Notes under the pieces: generated by a model
Told to the model about the DNA's origin: nothing
Seen by the model: the letters and a program-made list of their open reading frames with translations, nothing else
Database searches by the model: none
In this document: piece by piece, positions 19,649 to 29,200 of the stretch
How the letters are laid out: each line of letters begins with the position of its first letter
Position numbering within the stretch: position 1 is the first letter of the stretch
DNA from: Saprospiraceae bacterium
Lineage (GTDB): Bacteria; Bacteroidota; Bacteroidia; Chitinophagales; Saprospiraceae
Direction of reading: 5' to 3'
Assembly (NCBI GenBank): GCA_020629845.1
Contig: JAHDCQ010000010.1
Span: forward strand, 1-42,297
DNA length: 42,297 nt
Translations under genes and position numbers: made by a program

Positions 19649-22171
19649 ATGATACGAAAGATTAGTGTCCTACTTTTCGCGCTTGCAGTTTGCACGTTTG
19701 CCCATGCACAGTTGCCTATCCAAAACGGGGAAGTGACTGTAGAAAATGAAACAAAAGTAAATACAGAGAAACTGGAATTTAGCCCAGTCTTCTATAAGGA
19801 TGGCATTGTATATGTGTCTTCCGAAAATGACGGTTTGCGTTATGCCGTAACGGATGAACGCATCAGCCATAATGTATTCTCTATCTATCAATCTACCCGC
19901 GATGAAGAAGGGAATCTCAAAATGGGACACCCATTGGCAAGAGAACTCCTCTCTGACTTGCACGAAGGGCCACTTACATTCAATACAACAGGAGAACTCA
20001 TGTATTTCACCCGTAATGACTCTAAAGTTACGAGTAATACATCAGGCAATGTCCTAAAGAAGTTGAATATATTTTCGGCTCAAATGGCAGATAACAAATG
20101 GGGCAATATCACAGAGATGCCCTTCAATGAGCCACAATATAATACCTGTCATCCATCCATCACACCCGATTTGGATGAGTTGTACTTTGCCTCTGACCGC
20201 CCTGGCGGATATGGTGGATACGACCTCTATGTAGTGCGTAAAATTGGTGGAGAGTGGAGTTCGCCAGTCAATTTAGGCCCACAAGTGAATACGCCAGATA
20301 ATGAAGTATTCCCATTCATTCATGCAGATGGTACGCTCTACTTTGGCTCTAATGGGCATGGCGGCGCAGGTGGCTTGGATTTATTCTACAGCACCAAAAC
20401 CCGCGATGTATGGCGACGACCAGTAAATATGGGCGAGCCATTCAATACGGGCAGCGATGACTTTGGTATCATAGTAGATAGAGATAACAAAAATGGTTAC
20501 TTCTCTTCTGCACGAGGCGGCGGTAGTGGTGGCGATGACATCTACCGATTCAACGTATTGGCGGATGACATCAAGGACGAAATCCTAGTAACGGTGGTAG
20601 ATGCGGTTACAAACGATCCATTAGAAGCAGCAGAAATTGCTTGGGTGAACCTAAACGAAGTCAATCTTCCTCCAGGCAAAGATGCAGAAACATTGCGCCT
20701 AGAAAGCATCAGTGGCGAAAATGGCGAAATGATTTTCAAGCTTAATTCTGGCAATGATTTAAATAAAGGCTTGACCGATTTAGATGGACAGTTCGTAGTG
20801 ACACTTCCAAATGGCGAGTATGTGCTACGTGCCAGCAGAGATGGCTATCTACCAACACACATTGGCTTTAGCGTGCCGCCATCTACTGGCGATAACACCT
20901 TCATTATTCCATTGGATAAGGCAGTAGATTGCGTGCCAATTAATGGTGCAGTTACTGACATCTCTTATGGTACCGTACAAGCTGGTGCAGCAGTAGTAAT
21001 CAGAGAAGTTGAATCGCGCAAAGAATTCCGTACGACTACGGATAACAGTGGTCAATATTCTTACTGCTTAAAGTGTGGTATAGAATACCAAATATGGGCA
21101 GAAAAATCTGGCAAGCAATCGGCAAAGCGAACGATTTCTACGAAGAATCAGCCTTGTGATGACCAGCTTGGATTTACGGAGAATTTGGCTATTTCTATTG
21201 GTTCTACCGGCGGTCCTATCACAACTAATCCACCAGGTCGTACAAATCCAAATGATCCGTATAGAGATCCAAATGATCCGTATAGAGATCCAAGTGACCC
21301 ATACAGAGATCCATATAATCCTTCTACTCCACGCTATGATGATCTTAGTGGAGGAACAGTTGGAGCACCAATCCGCGAAGGAACAATCATCCAACTACCA
21401 AATATCTACTACAACTTCGATGATGCAGGCTTGCGCCCAGATGCACGCGCTGACTTGGACTTAGTAGTACGCATGATGAACCTCTATCCAGAAATGGAAA
21501 TCGAATTAGGGTCGCATACCGATTCTAGAGGTACGGACGGCTACAACCGTAGTTTATCGCAGCGTCGTTCGGATAGATGTGTAGATTACTTAGTATCGCA
21601 AGGTATTTCAGCAGGTCGTATCAATGCGGTTGGTTATGGCGAATCGAAGCCACGCAATCGTTGTGTGAACGGCAGAAAGTGTAGCGAGTCAGAGCATCAA
21701 GAAAATCGCCGTACGGAGGTGGTGGTAACGCGTTTGGGTAATTCTTATTCTACCTTATTGCGTGATGATGCCGCTATTCAGCAACTAGAAAGCTATGCAG
21801 TAGGCGAGGGTGGTACGAACAATAGAGAATACTATGATGAGTCACCAACGACCACTAGCTACGATAGTTATGATAGCTACAATGAACGTTCTAGTTCTAG
21901 CACTACTACTACGGATTATAATGCAGTGCCAGTAGCAACTGCTAAGAAGTATTATGTGATAGCAGGGACATTCCGTAATGCAGAAAATGCAAGTGTACGC
22001 AAAGGTGAAGTAATGAATCGTGGTTTTTCCAATGTGGAAGTTATCAAGTTCGATTATCCGAATTATCACGCAGTTTGTGTAGATAAATTTGCGCAAGAAT
22101 CGGACGCGAGAGCTATGGTACGCGAATTACAAGCACAAGATATTAACTCTTACGTGCGTCGTATAGATTAA
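19649..22171 (+). CDS. OmpA-family envelope protein with PD40 repeats, carboxypeptidase-regulatory-like and SPOR domains
   Basis: The start at 19649 is chosen because it opens a canonical signal peptide (MIRKISVLLFALAVCTFAHA); an in-frame ATG at 19601 would add 16 residues, giving 856. Counting from 19601, residues ~50-320 are PD40/beta-propeller sequence (ELYFASDRPGGYGGYDLY and two similar blocks). Two carboxypeptidase-regulatory-like beta domains follow at ~327-430 and ~445-515. After a low-complexity linker comes an OmpA C-terminal peptidoglycan-binding domain at ~600-710 (GSHTDSRGTDGYNRSLSQRR ... NRRTEVVV). A Ser/Thr/Tyr-rich spacer leads to a C-terminal SPOR domain (~780 to the end), which in other proteins binds denuded septal peptidoglycan. 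The first part of this layout resembles PorE-like T9SS anchoring proteins. The added SPOR domain is less usual. Location after a PorP/SprF gene supports a role in anchoring the surface system to the cell wall. Confidence 0.85.
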   Translation: MIRKISVLLFALAVCTFAHAQLPIQNGEVTVENETKVNTEKLEFSPVFYKDGIVYVSSENDGLRYAVTDERISHNVFSIYQSTRDEEGNLKMGHPLARELLSDLHEGPLTFNTTGELMYFTRNDSKVTSNTSGNVLKKLNIFSAQMADNKWGNITEMPFNEPQYNTCHPSITPDLDELYFASDRPGGYGGYDLYVVRKIGGEWSSPVNLGPQVNTPDNEVFPFIHADGTLYFGSNGHGGAGGLDLFYSTKTRDVWRRPVNMGEPFNTGSDDFGIIVDRDNKNGYFSSARGGGSGGDDIYRFNVLADDIKDEILVTVVDAVTNDPLEAAEIAWVNLNEVNLPPGKDAETLRLESISGENGEMIFKLNSGNDLNKGLTDLDGQFVVTLPNGEYVLRASRDGYLPTHIGFSVPPSTGDNTFIIPLDKAVDCVPINGAVTDISYGTVQAGAAVVIREVESRKEFRTTTDNSGQYSYCLKCGIEYQIWAEKSGKQSAKRTISTKNQPCDDQLGFTENLAISIGSTGGPITTNPPGRTNPNDPYRDPNDPYRDPSDPYRDPYNPSTPRYDDLSGGTVGAPIREGTIIQLPNIYYNFDDAGLRPDARADLDLVVRMMNLYPEMEIELGSHTDSRGTDGYNRSLSQRRSDRCVDYLVSQGISAGRINAVGYGESKPRNRCVNGRKCSESEHQENRRTEVVVTRLGNSYSTLLRDDAAIQQLESYAVGEGGTNNREYYDESPTTTSYDSYDSYNERSSSSTTTTDYNAVPVATAKKYYVIAGTFRNAENASVRKGEVMNRGFSNVEVIKFDYPNYHAVCVDKFAQESDARAMVRELQAQDINSYVRRID
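21248..21310 (+). repeat. 21-bp tandem repeat (three units) in the OmpA-family gene linker
   Basis: Three head-to-tail 21-base units encode the heptad DPYRDPN with small changes in the last unit, followed by a partial fourth (DPYNP). The first two units are identical in DNA, which suggests recent slippage-type expansion. The repeat lies in the linker between the regulatory-like domains and the OmpA domain, so length changes would alter spacing and keep the reading frame. Confidence 0.85.
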
Positions 22172-22176
22172 AATTC

Positions 22177-22246
22177 TGAACCATATAAGGCAAATAAGGA
22201 CATTGAAGATTTTTCTTATTTGCACTTATATGCCTTATATGGTTCA
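22177..22246. terminator. Bidirectional terminator-type hairpin between convergent genes
   Basis: A perfect 16-bp stem (TGAACCATATAAGGCA / TGCCTTATATGGTTCA) encloses an inner AAATAAG / CTTATTT stem. It lies between the OmpA-family gene stop and the convergent lipoprotein gene stop. The flanking AAAATT and AATAAAAATT give short A/T runs on both sides, so it could end transcription in both directions. Confidence 0.7.
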
Positions 22247-22253
22247 ATAAAAA

Positions 22254-22844
22254 TTACTGCAAAATTTCCTTAGCACAACCCCGATATTCCTTCCCATTTT
22301 TCGTCAAAACAACGGAGTATGCAAATGGCTGCCCCGACATATCATCCTCACAATTCTCTTTCAACAACTGCACTTGAATAGTATTCTTTCCAGTTCCTTC
22401 TTGTACTGCATAGACCAAGCGGTCAGATTTCACTTGTGTAGCTTGTAGCGTATAGGTTTCTTTCTCATAGCCCATCTGATGGAACATCAATTCGTCGCCT
22501 TTAATTTCGATATTCCAGAAGGGTTCATTTCCCATACACTTAAAAGACTTTTTCGCCAAAGCCGTATAAGAAAAGCCTTGCGGACTATTGGCTTTTTCTG
22601 CTGCATTGGTTGCTTTCGTGAAATTACCCGTTTCTTCAATTCCTTTTATGGTAAGGTCTGGGTTTATTTCGGGCGTTCGTGCTTCTTCTGCTGCTATACT
22701 ATCTAGCGTGACCACTACGGGGTCTTCCATCACGGGTAGGTCTTGGGGTGGATTGGTATCTTCAGCAGCAGCGGTATCTGTCCTATCCCATGCACAAGCA
22801 ATGCACAGACACAGAAGGAAACTATAAACGGTGATTTTATACAT
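22254..22844 (-). CDS. COG3650-like putative lipoprotein
   Basis: The 196-residue product starts with a hydrophobic signal, SFLLCLCIACAW, in which Cys16 is a plausible, though non-ideal, lipidation cysteine (the -3 position is Cys). Residues ~20-90 are an acidic, Pro/Ala/Glu-rich spacer. The C-terminal half has the pattern of the COG3650 family: FKCMGNEPFWNIEI, then a central beta region, then CEDDMSGQPFAYSV and a closing YRGCAKE. Two cysteines in these conserved blocks may form a disulfide. The biochemical role of the family is not established. The gene is convergent with the OmpA-family gene, and its upstream side (22845-23048) holds the nested intergenic repeats, so it is probably a single-gene unit. 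Confidence 0.75.
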   Translation of the reverse strand: MYKITVYSFLLCLCIACAWDRTDTAAAEDTNPPQDLPVMEDPVVVTLDSIAAEEARTPEINPDLTIKGIEETGNFTKATNAAEKANSPQGFSYTALAKKSFKCMGNEPFWNIEIKGDELMFHQMGYEKETYTLQATQVKSDRLVYAVQEGTGKNTIQVQLLKENCEDDMSGQPFAYSVVLTKNGKEYRGCAKEILQ

Positions 22845-22856
22845 TTTTAATCTATT

Positions 22857-23040
22857 TTAGGTACAAGGTATTTCGTGACAAGTCAAAATACTCAATGAGT
22901 GAATTGTGAATGACTGAATGAGCGAATATAATTTATAATTATTCACTCATTCAAAATTTTTTCATTCACTCATTGAGTACTTACTTATGTATTATGTAGA
23001 TAGGACAAACCACCTAATACGTAATACCTTGTACCTAATA
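22857..23040. repeat. Nested inverted repeats: outer GTACAAGGTATT arms around MITE-like element copy 2
   Basis: The outer left arm TTAGGTACAAGGTATT starts near 22857. The outer right arm, reading inverted as GTATTAGGTACAAGGTATTA, ends near 23039. Between them, at about 22881-22985, lies an inverted copy of the 19393-19487 element, with ends CTCAATGAGTGAAT and ATTCACTCATTGAG and an interior that matches copy 1 after reverse complementing. The whole block fills the gap between two minus-strand genes. No gene is present in it. Confidence 0.65.
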
Positions 23041-23048
23041 CCAAATGA

Positions 23049-23867
23049 CTATAATTTTAATAATTCCTGAATCAGCAATTGCAATTTAGGCGCGGCAGCT
23101 TCTACGGTTGCAATCACTTCTTCGATGGTGGTAGGTGTTAATTCCTCTATCGGATAACACTTATTCGACACTACCGAAACGACTAAGACGGACAAATTCA
23201 TGTGCCGAGCTACTAAAACTTCTGGCACAGTAGACATGCCCACCACGTCGCCACCAATGGTGTGCAAGTAATTATATTCGGCGGGAGTTTCCAAATTTGG
23301 CCCTTGTAAACCTATATATACGCCCTCATGCACTACGATATTATGGGTTTTTGCAAGTGCCAAAGCTTGCTCGCGCAAAGTTTTATCATAGGTATGCATC
23401 ATATCAGGGAAGCGCGGGCCGAGGCGTTCATCATTCACACCGCGTAGGGGATTTTCAGGCTGTAAATTGATATGATCTTTGATGATGACCAAATCCCCAT
23501 TCTCGATATGGGCATTGGTGCTACCTGCCGCATTGGAAATAAATAGACGTTGAATACCTAAAAACTTCAGTACCCGCACAGGAAAAGTCACTTGCTGCAT
23601 AGAGTAGCCTTCATAATAATGAAAGCGTCCTGCCATTGCGACTATCGGCTTGCCTGAAAGATAGCCAAAGACCAATTGCCCCTTATGACTCTGTACAGTA
23701 GAAGTCGGGAAGTGGGGTAGGCTAGGGTAGGGAAGTGTACAAACAATTTCCATTTCATCTACTAGACCACTTAGTCCAGTGCCTAGTATGATACCCGTTT
23801 CGGGCTGAAAATCTGTTTGTTGTCGGATATGTTGGATGGTTTCTTGTATTTTGTCGTAGACTTGCAT
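23049..23867 (-). CDS. punA: Purine nucleoside phosphorylase (trimeric, PNP class I)
   Basis: This 272-residue cytosolic enzyme is predicted to split purine (deoxy)nucleosides with phosphate into free base and (deoxy)ribose 1-phosphate, for purine salvage. Family landmarks appear in order: the phosphate-binding GIILGTGLSGL near residue 25, HKGQLVFG, the signature AGRFHYYEGY, ISNAAGSTN, the GPNLETPAEY block with the active-site Glu region, MSTVPE, and VVSNKCYP, whose Asn is the base-contacting residue. Length fits the family. The upstream gap of 105 bases to the next minus-strand gene includes a weak hairpin (AGATATGA / TCATATCT, 23899-23931). This housekeeping gene looks unrelated in function to its neighbours. 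Confidence 0.93.
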   Translation of the reverse strand: MQVYDKIQETIQHIRQQTDFQPETGIILGTGLSGLVDEMEIVCTLPYPSLPHFPTSTVQSHKGQLVFGYLSGKPIVAMAGRFHYYEGYSMQQVTFPVRVLKFLGIQRLFISNAAGSTNAHIENGDLVIIKDHINLQPENPLRGVNDERLGPRFPDMMHTYDKTLREQALALAKTHNIVVHEGVYIGLQGPNLETPAEYNYLHTIGGDVVGMSTVPEVLVARHMNLSVLVVSVVSNKCYPIEELTPTTIEEVIATVEAAAPKLQLLIQELLKL

Positions 23868-23972
23868 GTGCGATTTAGGTTAATAATTTAGTAGAGTAGA
23901 TATGAGAGAACATTCGCTTCTTTCATATCTGCTCTCACTTCTGAATAATTGCGAATAATGTCAGTTTTCATT

Positions 23973-25712
23973 TTACAAGCCCTGCAAAAACACCTCCACA
24001 TCCTGCTTAGAATCTAGGTTCAGTTTTTTACGCAAACGAAAACGTCTAGTCCGTACTGCTTCTGCACTGAGGTTGCGCAAGGCAGCAATTTCCTTATTAG
24101 AAAGTCCCAATCGGATATAACTACAGAGTTCCTTTTCCGCTTGGCTGAGGTCGGGGTAATTTTCGCTCAATTTACTATAAAAGGCGTGGTTGATGTCTTC
24201 TATATTTTGCTGCAAAAGTTGCTGTTCTTCATTGGATTGTAGATAGTCTCTCACCTGATGCTCAAGTCTGCGCAGCTCTTTTTTAGATGCAGCATTCGTG
24301 CTACTTTCTAGGGTACTAATCTGCTCTAGCAAGCGTTCCGTCAATTCTTGCTTATTGCTTATTTCCAACGCCAGTCGGGTAACATCTTGTTTTTTGTAGG
24401 TCAATTCTTGTTGGGTGTTCACCAATTGAAGCTCTTGCAATTCTGCCTTTTGCTTTCGACGCTTATTTATATTATAAAAATAAAGTGCGCCAATAGCCCC
24501 TAGTAGTAAAAACAAGCCCAAGCCAGCTGCAAAAAGTATTTTCTGCTGTCGCTCAATCTGATTGCGCTGCTCCAAACGAAGGATTTCCTGTTCTTTCCGT
24601 TCGGTTTCAAAGCTGATATGTGCCTCATCCAAGTTGCGTTGCACTTCCACATTTTGCAAAGAATCCTTTAATAGATAGTGTTGCTCCAAATAGCGCATAG
24701 CTTGAGGCAACTTGCCATCAGCACGATAAGTATCCGATAAATCTTTGTACGTGATGTATGTAACGTCGGGATAATTATATTTTTGGGATAACTCCATGCT
24801 CTTATCGTAATTCGCGTAAGCAGCATCAAAATTTTTCAGTAAGTATTCGCAATAGGCAAGATTGCCATAAGACTGTGCAATGAATTTAAAGTCCTTTCCT
24901 TCTGCGACAATATAGTCCAGATGTTCCTGTACATAGGGTTTGGCAGCCAATCCATCTCCCTTAAAAAGATAAGCCGAACCTAAGGAAAAAGCCAGTAGTT
25001 TCTCGTTATACTCTTGTGTTTTTTCATCCTCTTCAGGATGCGCTTTCGCCACTTCGATGGCTTTTGAGATACTTGTAATGGCTTCATCATACCTTCCTTG
25101 CTGCATATAGCTATTGCCGAGGCTTTGAAAGATTTGCCATTTTATGCCAAATAAATTAGCATTTAAAGCGGGATTATTGAGGTGTTTTTCTACATCTTCT
25201 AGCAACTCGCGATAGAGGTCTTCTGCCTCTTGCATTCGTCCGAGCGTATAATAACAGTTCGCAATTCGCTGATTTATACTAAGTCGTAGTGTCGTAAATC
25301 CTTCTAAGCCTTGTATTTTTTTTAAAGCCTGATGATAATGTGGAATAGCCTTTATGACTTGGTCAAGCACATCATAGTAATCCCCAATATACTTATGTGC
25401 AAGTGCATATCCGTTTGCATAAGCCGCAGCTTCACTCAAGCGAGCAACTTCTTTCAACTCTGTAGTGTCTGCATCTAATACAGTGCTATTCAAGTTGAGT
25501 TCCACGGCATTTTCGATGCGTTGATCCAACTGTTTTTCTAGGTGTTTTTGGTCAGATATTTGGGCATATACACAGCATATATCAAATAGAAAAAAGACAA
25601 GAAGCATAGGAATCTTCCCAATGTATTCTGTTTTTGTTATTTTTTTGAAATAAAAAAAATAGAAGTCACAAAAAAACAATTCAAATTTTCTTAAACCCTG
25701 ATGTAATGCCAT
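23973..25712 (-). CDS. Membrane-anchored TPR regulator with LuxR-type HTH (cassette copy 1)
   Basis: The 579-residue product has a hydrophobic N-terminal export signal ending in ICCVYAQ (about residue 51). TPR repeats span ~70-330 (for example RYDEAITSISKAIEVAKAHP). A single membrane helix lies at ~389-412 (LFAAGLGLFLLLGAIGALYF), then a long coiled coil (~415-500), then a C-terminal LuxR/GerE-type helix-turn-helix (LGLSNKEIAALRNLSAEAVR). This layout places the TPRs outside the inner membrane and the HTH in the cytoplasm, as in one-component transmembrane regulators common in Bacteroidota. The start is uncertain: ATG at 25712 gives a long signal region, while Met36 (25607) gives a short one. 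The divergent glycine-rich/propeller gene is the obvious candidate target. A frameshifted paralogue lies at 29911-31586. Confidence 0.85.
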   Translation of the reverse strand: MALHQGLRKFELFFCDFYFFYFKKITKTEYIGKIPMLLVFFLFDICCVYAQISDQKHLEKQLDQRIENAVELNLNSTVLDADTTELKEVARLSEAAAYANGYALAHKYIGDYYDVLDQVIKAIPHYHQALKKIQGLEGFTTLRLSINQRIANCYYTLGRMQEAEDLYRELLEDVEKHLNNPALNANLFGIKWQIFQSLGNSYMQQGRYDEAITSISKAIEVAKAHPEEDEKTQEYNEKLLAFSLGSAYLFKGDGLAAKPYVQEHLDYIVAEGKDFKFIAQSYGNLAYCEYLLKNFDAAYANYDKSMELSQKYNYPDVTYITYKDLSDTYRADGKLPQAMRYLEQHYLLKDSLQNVEVQRNLDEAHISFETERKEQEILRLEQRNQIERQQKILFAAGLGLFLLLGAIGALYFYNINKRRKQKAELQELQLVNTQQELTYKKQDVTRLALEISNKQELTERLLEQISTLESSTNAASKKELRRLEHQVRDYLQSNEEQQLLQQNIEDINHAFYSKLSENYPDLSQAEKELCSYIRLGLSNKEIAALRNLSAEAVRTRRFRLRKKLNLDSKQDVEVFLQGL

Positions 25713-25816
25713 AATATTCTTTTTTTAGAGCATGATTTATTTTTTATTATATGTCACAAAATTCAGTATTCATTCTGCTTTAAAGATTAAAAAACGTATT
25801 TTTTAAATTAATGTAA

Positions 25817-25858
25817 CGTTTTGAAACGCCTAAAATGTTGAGGTAACGTTTTGAAACG
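25817..25858. promoter_or_regulatory. Two operator-like palindromes in the divergent control region (copy 1)
   Basis: The near-palindrome CGTTTTGAAACG occurs at 25817-25828 and again at 25847-25858, a start-to-start distance of 30 bp, close to three helical turns. The copies are embedded in a longer imperfect direct repeat (GTAACGTTTTGAAACGC plus a following TAAAAT or TCAAAAT). A perfect version, CGTTTTAAAACG, is found at the equivalent place in copy 2. Spacing and conservation suggest paired binding of a dimeric regulator. That the regulator is the adjacent LuxR-type protein is inference. Confidence 0.6.
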
Positions 25859-26080
25859 CTCAAAATTAGGCATCTTCCTCTAATCTACCACATCTTTGCC
25901 CTAGCATTTATATAAAAACTTCTACCCGAGCAATTAGGCATATACAATTTTTAAACGCATTAAAATACAATCATGAAAAGCACACATTCTTATAACTTAT
26001 ATAACTAAGCCTTTTATAAAAACCCTATCCTACAAGCTACATATTCCATAACAGAATATCTTCAACTGATAAAATTACAA

Positions 26081-26105
26081 CAATCATAAATCTGATTTAT
26101 GATTG
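26081..26105. other. Short hairpin in the copy-1 divergent intergenic region
   Basis: CAATCATAAAT and ATTTATGATTG form an 11-bp perfect stem around CTG. I do not see it in copy 2, so it is not part of the conserved control module. The rest of the 561-base gap (25713-26273) holds the palindromes, the leader hairpin and AT-rich DNA without a gene. Confidence 0.45.
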
Positions 26106-26189
26106 CTATACTGACGACATCCATCCTGTCACCCTCAAAGACCGTACATCTAGTTTACGTGATTAACGATATGAGTATTTAGCATTTGG

Positions 26190-26236
26190 AATCGGGCATA
26201 GGTGCTTTGATTTTAGGGGGCATGCTATGTCCGATT
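26190..26236 (+). promoter_or_regulatory. Conserved leader hairpin upstream of the secreted-protein gene (copy 1)
   Basis: The arm AATCGGGCATAG (26190-26201) pairs with CTATGTCCGATT (26225-26236) through 11 Watson-Crick pairs and one G-U pair. It ends 37 bases before the ATG at 26274. Copy 2 has the same arms with full Watson-Crick pairing and a loop of different sequence. The preceding block GAGTATTTAGCATTTG is identical in both copies, and TAGCATTTG resembles a Bacteroidota -7 element (TAnnTTTG), which would put the RNA 5' end at the hairpin. The promoter call is tentative. Confidence 0.6.
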
Positions 26237-26273
26237 GCTTTGAATTTCGACTTTCACTTTAAAACTTAAAATA

Positions 26274-29200
26274 ATGAAAAACACACGTTTCTTTCCATTC
26301 TTTTACCTCATTAGTCTATTGCTTTTTACGAACATTAGAAGCTATGCACAGCCTGAGTTAAATGATGATGGTAACCTCAATCTTATTGGCATTGATAATA
26401 TAGTAAATGATTGGGAAGGCGAGTACCAAGAGTACAAAATTCCAGCCGATCCCGAATTTGATTATATCCGCTTTTATCTTAGAGGAGGAGACGGAGGAAC
26501 AGCCACCGTAAATAGTAATTCAGCACAAGGAGGAGATGGCGCAACTATAGAATTTAGTATCAAGATAGGAGATGGTCCGAATGAAATTCCCCCAGGAAAA
26601 ACCTTACGTTTTGTAGTAGGCAAAAGAGGTCAAGATCACACTGTGAGTAATCCTTTGGGAGGTACTGCTATTAGCGGCGGTGGTGGCGGTACAGGTATAA
26701 TGCTGAGCGGCGGCGGTGGCAATTTCAGTATACCATTAGCCATTGCTGGTGGCGGTGGCGGTGCAAAGCGACGTCTTAGTGGTGGTGCTAATGGACAAGG
26801 CGGACGAGCAGGGGAAGATGGAGGAGATGGGGAAGGTGCAAATGGCTCAACTGGAGGAATAGCTGGCTTTGCCTCAACTGGAGATGGAGGAGCAGGAGGA
26901 AATGGTGGAGCTTGGTTTAATGGTTATGGAGAAGGTAGCAAGGGCGGTGGAGAAGGAATATATGGAACTGACTGCTTGGGAGGAACTGCAGACAATACAG
27001 GTAGTAATGGAGGCTGGGGCTGCGGCGGCGGTGGTGGCGCATTTGTCGATCCCTCCAATAGTATACATGGTGCTGGTGCTGGTGGCGGCTATTCTGGTGG
27101 GGGTGGAAGTGGTTGCCAAGCCAATACTTGCGGCGCTGGTGGGGGTGGTAGTTATTTAGATGACACCTATCCTTATGATACAAATATTACAGCAGGAGGT
27201 GCTAGTTCCATATCAGACTATGGATATGTACAATATCAATTTTTCTGTTCTTCTCGTTTTGCGAATACGCATACCATTACCAAAGATGCTTCTTGTTTTA
27301 ATACAGAAAGTATACAGTTGGCAGAAGAAGACCCCAAATTTTGGTGTGATGAAGTCACTTATAAGAGAGTGGATAATAATGAAACAAATGATACAGGGCT
27401 ATTTGAAGGACTATTGCCAGGGCAAAGCTATGACTTTGAATTATTGTATGCAGGTGAGGTGGTCGATACCTATACTCATATCGTACCTAGTGATGTGGAT
27501 ACAGAAGATCCATTCATTAACTGTGTAAGTATTGAAAGAGATTTGAATGATGACCCAAATCCTAGCGTTACCGTAAATGATTTAATTAGTATTTTGGGAG
27601 ACAATTGTGGTATCGCTTCCAGCACTATTGTAGGACATGGAAACGCGGTAAGTTTTAGTTGCGATGATTTGGGGACTAATTCATTCACCATTCGAGCAGT
27701 AGACCATGCTGGAAATGAGAAAACTTGTACGGCAACGGTCGAAATCACAGGAGGCTATCCAAATTTCATCACCGCCGAACCGCTTAGTGTTAATTTAGAT
27801 GCTAATGGAGAAGCCAGCCTCAGTCCCGATGCTTGGGAAGTCTTCAGCTTATCTACAGGGCTATGTTTTGGCACCAATGATGTTCCTGACATCCTTGCCA
27901 ATTATAGCATACCCACTAATTGGCAAAATCTGGATTGTGGGGATGTTGGCGTGAATAGTGTTTTGATGGATGAAGTGGACAGCAATTTTCCTGACCTTAT
28001 TTTGGAACTCACCGTCATTGACCCGATTCCAATTATGGCTTCGGTAGCCAATGTCACCGTCAATTTAGATGCAAGCGGCGTTGGAACATTAAGCTTTGGC
28101 GACTTAAATTTCACCGTCAGCGACAACTGCTACAGCAATGCCGAAATCATTGCGGCTTATAGCCTGCTTTCCGAATTTACGTCTTTCGATTGTATGGATA
28201 TTGGGACATTTCCCGTTACTTTAGACAATAGCAATCCCAATTTTCCTAGTGTTATCCTTCAAGTGACCGTAGAATCTTCGGAACTAAGCTTTGCCCCTGT
28301 GCAGACCGATTTTTGTTCTAATACAAGCTTCGACCTAACGAGCCTAGAAGACCAAATCACCACAGCCAATGGTACATTTAATTACAGCAAAAGCATAGAA
28401 CGCCTCTACCTTCCAAAGAGGTTTGATAATAGCGTTGATGTAATCGACCTAAAGACGAATAGCGTACTCACGAGCATTGCTGTATCAGAATATCCTTATG
28501 GAGTAGGCGTACATCCAGATGCTAAGAAAGTGTACATCACCCATAATTTTAGTTTTAAAGTGAGTGTCATAGATGTGGAAAGCAATACCGTAGAATCGGT
28601 CATAGATTTAGCAGGCATTGATCCAGATGATATTAATGCTGGTTATAATCCGCAAGACATCGCCTTCAACGCTGATGGAAGCAGACTGTATGTAACATGT
28701 GCATCGGGCGACAATGTAATTGAAATCAATACTGCTACGAATGCTGTACTGAATATTATTCCAACAGGCAATTCACCTACAGCAATTACCTTAAGCCCAG
28801 ATGATTCCAAAATATATGTAGTGAACGGGAGTGATAATACTCTTAGTGTGCTCAATGCCAATACAGGCGCAAGCATTAATACCATTAATGTTCAAGACGA
28901 CCCCATTGATGTAGCCATAAGTGCGGATGGCACTAAAGTATATGTATCTAATAGAAATGAGTTAAATAATGTTCTCAAGGGGGCAATCAGCATCATAGAC
29001 ATTAGTAGCAATACGCTAGTGCAGACGGTGTTTACAGATATCAATGTGGCGGAAGAAATGGCAGTGCATCCATCAGGCAATCTATATACACAACATAATG
29101 CTTCTGATGGTAATAGTCTATTGAGTCGTATGGAGCCTTCTAATGGCAATGCGCTGACCTACTACAACATAGAAAGTGGTGTTGTTAATAACCTTTCTGG

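Noticed and set aside
26700-27160. Glycine-codon-rich DNA as a simple repeat array or CRISPR
   Set aside because: It is coding sequence for a Gly-rich domain. There are no regularly spaced identical repeats with unique spacers here or elsewhere in the window.
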